Shown here: positions 63,659 through 64,000 of the stretch, in pieces | Numbering within the stretch: position 1 is the first letter of the stretch | How the letters are laid out: every line of letters begins with the position of its first letter | Source: an uncultured Mollicutes bacterium | GTDB taxonomy: Bacteria > Bacillota_I > Bacilli_A > UBA3375 | Direction: 5' to 3' | NCBI GenBank assembly: GCA_900551955.1 | Contig: UWSE01000001.1 | Span: forward strand, 1 to 64,000 | DNA length: 64,000 nucleotides | The notes under the pieces: model-generated | Told to the model about the DNA's origin: nothing | Database searches by the model: none | What the model saw: only the letters and a program-made list of their open reading frames with translations | Program-made: the position numbers and the translations under genes

Positions 63659-64000
63659 TTAATCTATTTCTAAAATTCGTCCTTGATGATCATAATTAAA
63701 TTTAATAACTAAATCAGGTGTTAAGTTTTGTTGTAAACACTCACTCCACTCAATAAAGATATAGTAATCTTGATCAAGATATTCATCTAATTCTATTTCA
63801 CTTTGGCTTAATCGATAACCATCAATATGGCATAGATGTGGATCGTAAGTTTTAATAATATTAAATGTTGGAGAAGTAATAGGTGCTTTTATCCCTATTA
63901 CTTCTCCAAAAGCTTTAACAAAAGTTGTTTTACCAGCACCAATTGGCCCTTCTAAAAAGATAATGCTTCCTGGTGGGTAATGGTTAGCTATTTCTTTAGC
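63659..64000 (-). CDS. tsaE: tRNA threonylcarbamoyladenosine biosynthesis ATPase TsaE (5' truncated by window edge)
   Basis: The C-terminal 113 residues of TsaE. FLEGPIGAGKTTF is the Walker A, ITSPTFNIIKTY the following strand, CHIDGYRL carries the usual Asp-x-Tyr-Arg of the family, and FIEWSE is the late motif. TsaE helps TsaB-TsaD make t6A37. The stop is at 63659. Its usual partners tsaB and rimI are not downstream; a membrane protein follows instead. Confidence 0.93.
   Translation of the reverse strand, partial: AKEIANHYPPGSIIFLEGPIGAGKTTFVKAFGEVIGIKAPITSPTFNIIKTYDPHLCHIDGYRLSQSEIELDEYLDQDYYIFIEWSECLQQNLTPDLVIKFNYDHQGRILEID

Noticed and set aside
1..64000. Insertion sequences, prophage, CRISPR or integrative element
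   Set aside because: No transposase, integrase, phage protein, direct-repeat array or tRNA-adjacent attachment duplication was seen; gene order is core Bacillota.

Overview
The window is a 64-kb piece of a very AT-rich, tightly packed bacterial chromosome. Gene families and gene order point to a walled, reduced-genome member of the Bacilli, near the Erysipelotrichia, RF39 or Mollicutes-adjacent lineages. Bacillota-style neighbourhoods include gdpP-rplI-dnaB beside rpsF-ssb-rpsR, ireB-ruvX-DUF1292, dnaG-rpoD-trmK-nif3, ligA-camS-gatCAB and a mnmL-mnmM pair. Cell-wall genes (ddl, murF, tagO, a VanY-type carboxypeptidase) and MEP-pathway ispH are present. UGA acts as a stop (tmcAL ends in TGA), so this is not the Mollicute code 4. 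I saw no insertion sequence, prophage, CRISPR array or obvious transferred island; nearly everything is core housekeeping.

Layout, left to right. 1-2.7 kb: a gene fragment, tRNA-Arg(TCT), ruvA, tmcAL and plsY. 2.7-18.5 kb: one minus-strand run of 14 genes from a single visible promoter before ligA: ligA-camS-gatC-gatA-gatB-trkH/ktrB-membrane protein-yhaM-pgcA-apt-rel-MBL hydrolase-gmk-membrane protein. 18.5-24.5 kb: rnhC-pta-SNF2 helicase-ispH. 24.5-26.4 kb: a CaCA exchanger and an HtrA-like protease. 26.4-28.8 kb: a TPP riboswitch driving a thiamine-precursor ABC transporter (thiX, thiY, thiZ). 28.8-29.9 kb: VanY and tmRNA. 29.9-38.5 kb: ireB-ruvX-DUF1292-ispA-DnaD-like-dnaG-rpoD-trmK-nif3-mrp. 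38.5-43.2 kb: rplS with a structured leader, rbgA, rnhB, a DUF4097-like protein and topA. 43.2-49.8 kb: an M42 peptidase with hslO, hpf, then murF-ddl-tagO and tRNA-Leu(CAA). 49.8-53 kb: UPF0145, rarA, mnmL, mnmM. 53-59.3 kb: the rpsF-ssb-rpsR-gdpP-rplI-dnaB-flippase run. 59.4-64 kb: tsaE (partial)-membrane protein-Smr protein-metallopeptidase-yigZ-gpmI.

The most unusual signal concerns transcription. The primary sigma factor (32436..34220) has about 126 extra residues between sigma regions 4.1 and 4.2, plus a SAP/HeH-like N-terminus. Of 19 promoters located by an exact TATAAT near a transcript start, 16 have the extended -10 form TGN-TATAAT, and only a few have a convincing -35. Three unrelated genes (tmcAL, vanY-like, rarA) share the same 18-base start TGTTATAATAAAGNTATG, which places the ATG at the expected transcription start, so the mRNAs should be leaderless; murF is nearly so. 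A sigma factor with an altered -35-binding domain together with -10-driven promoters makes a coherent, testable system, although the causal link is inference.

Open reading frames overlap or abut throughout, and Shine-Dalgarno sequences often lie inside the end of the upstream gene (gatC/gatA/gatB, ligA/camS, ispA/DnaD-like), implying widespread translational coupling. No gene-free stretch exceeds 300 bases; the largest gaps are 74..291 (upstream of tRNA-Arg) and 43120..43245 (rplS leader and promoter).
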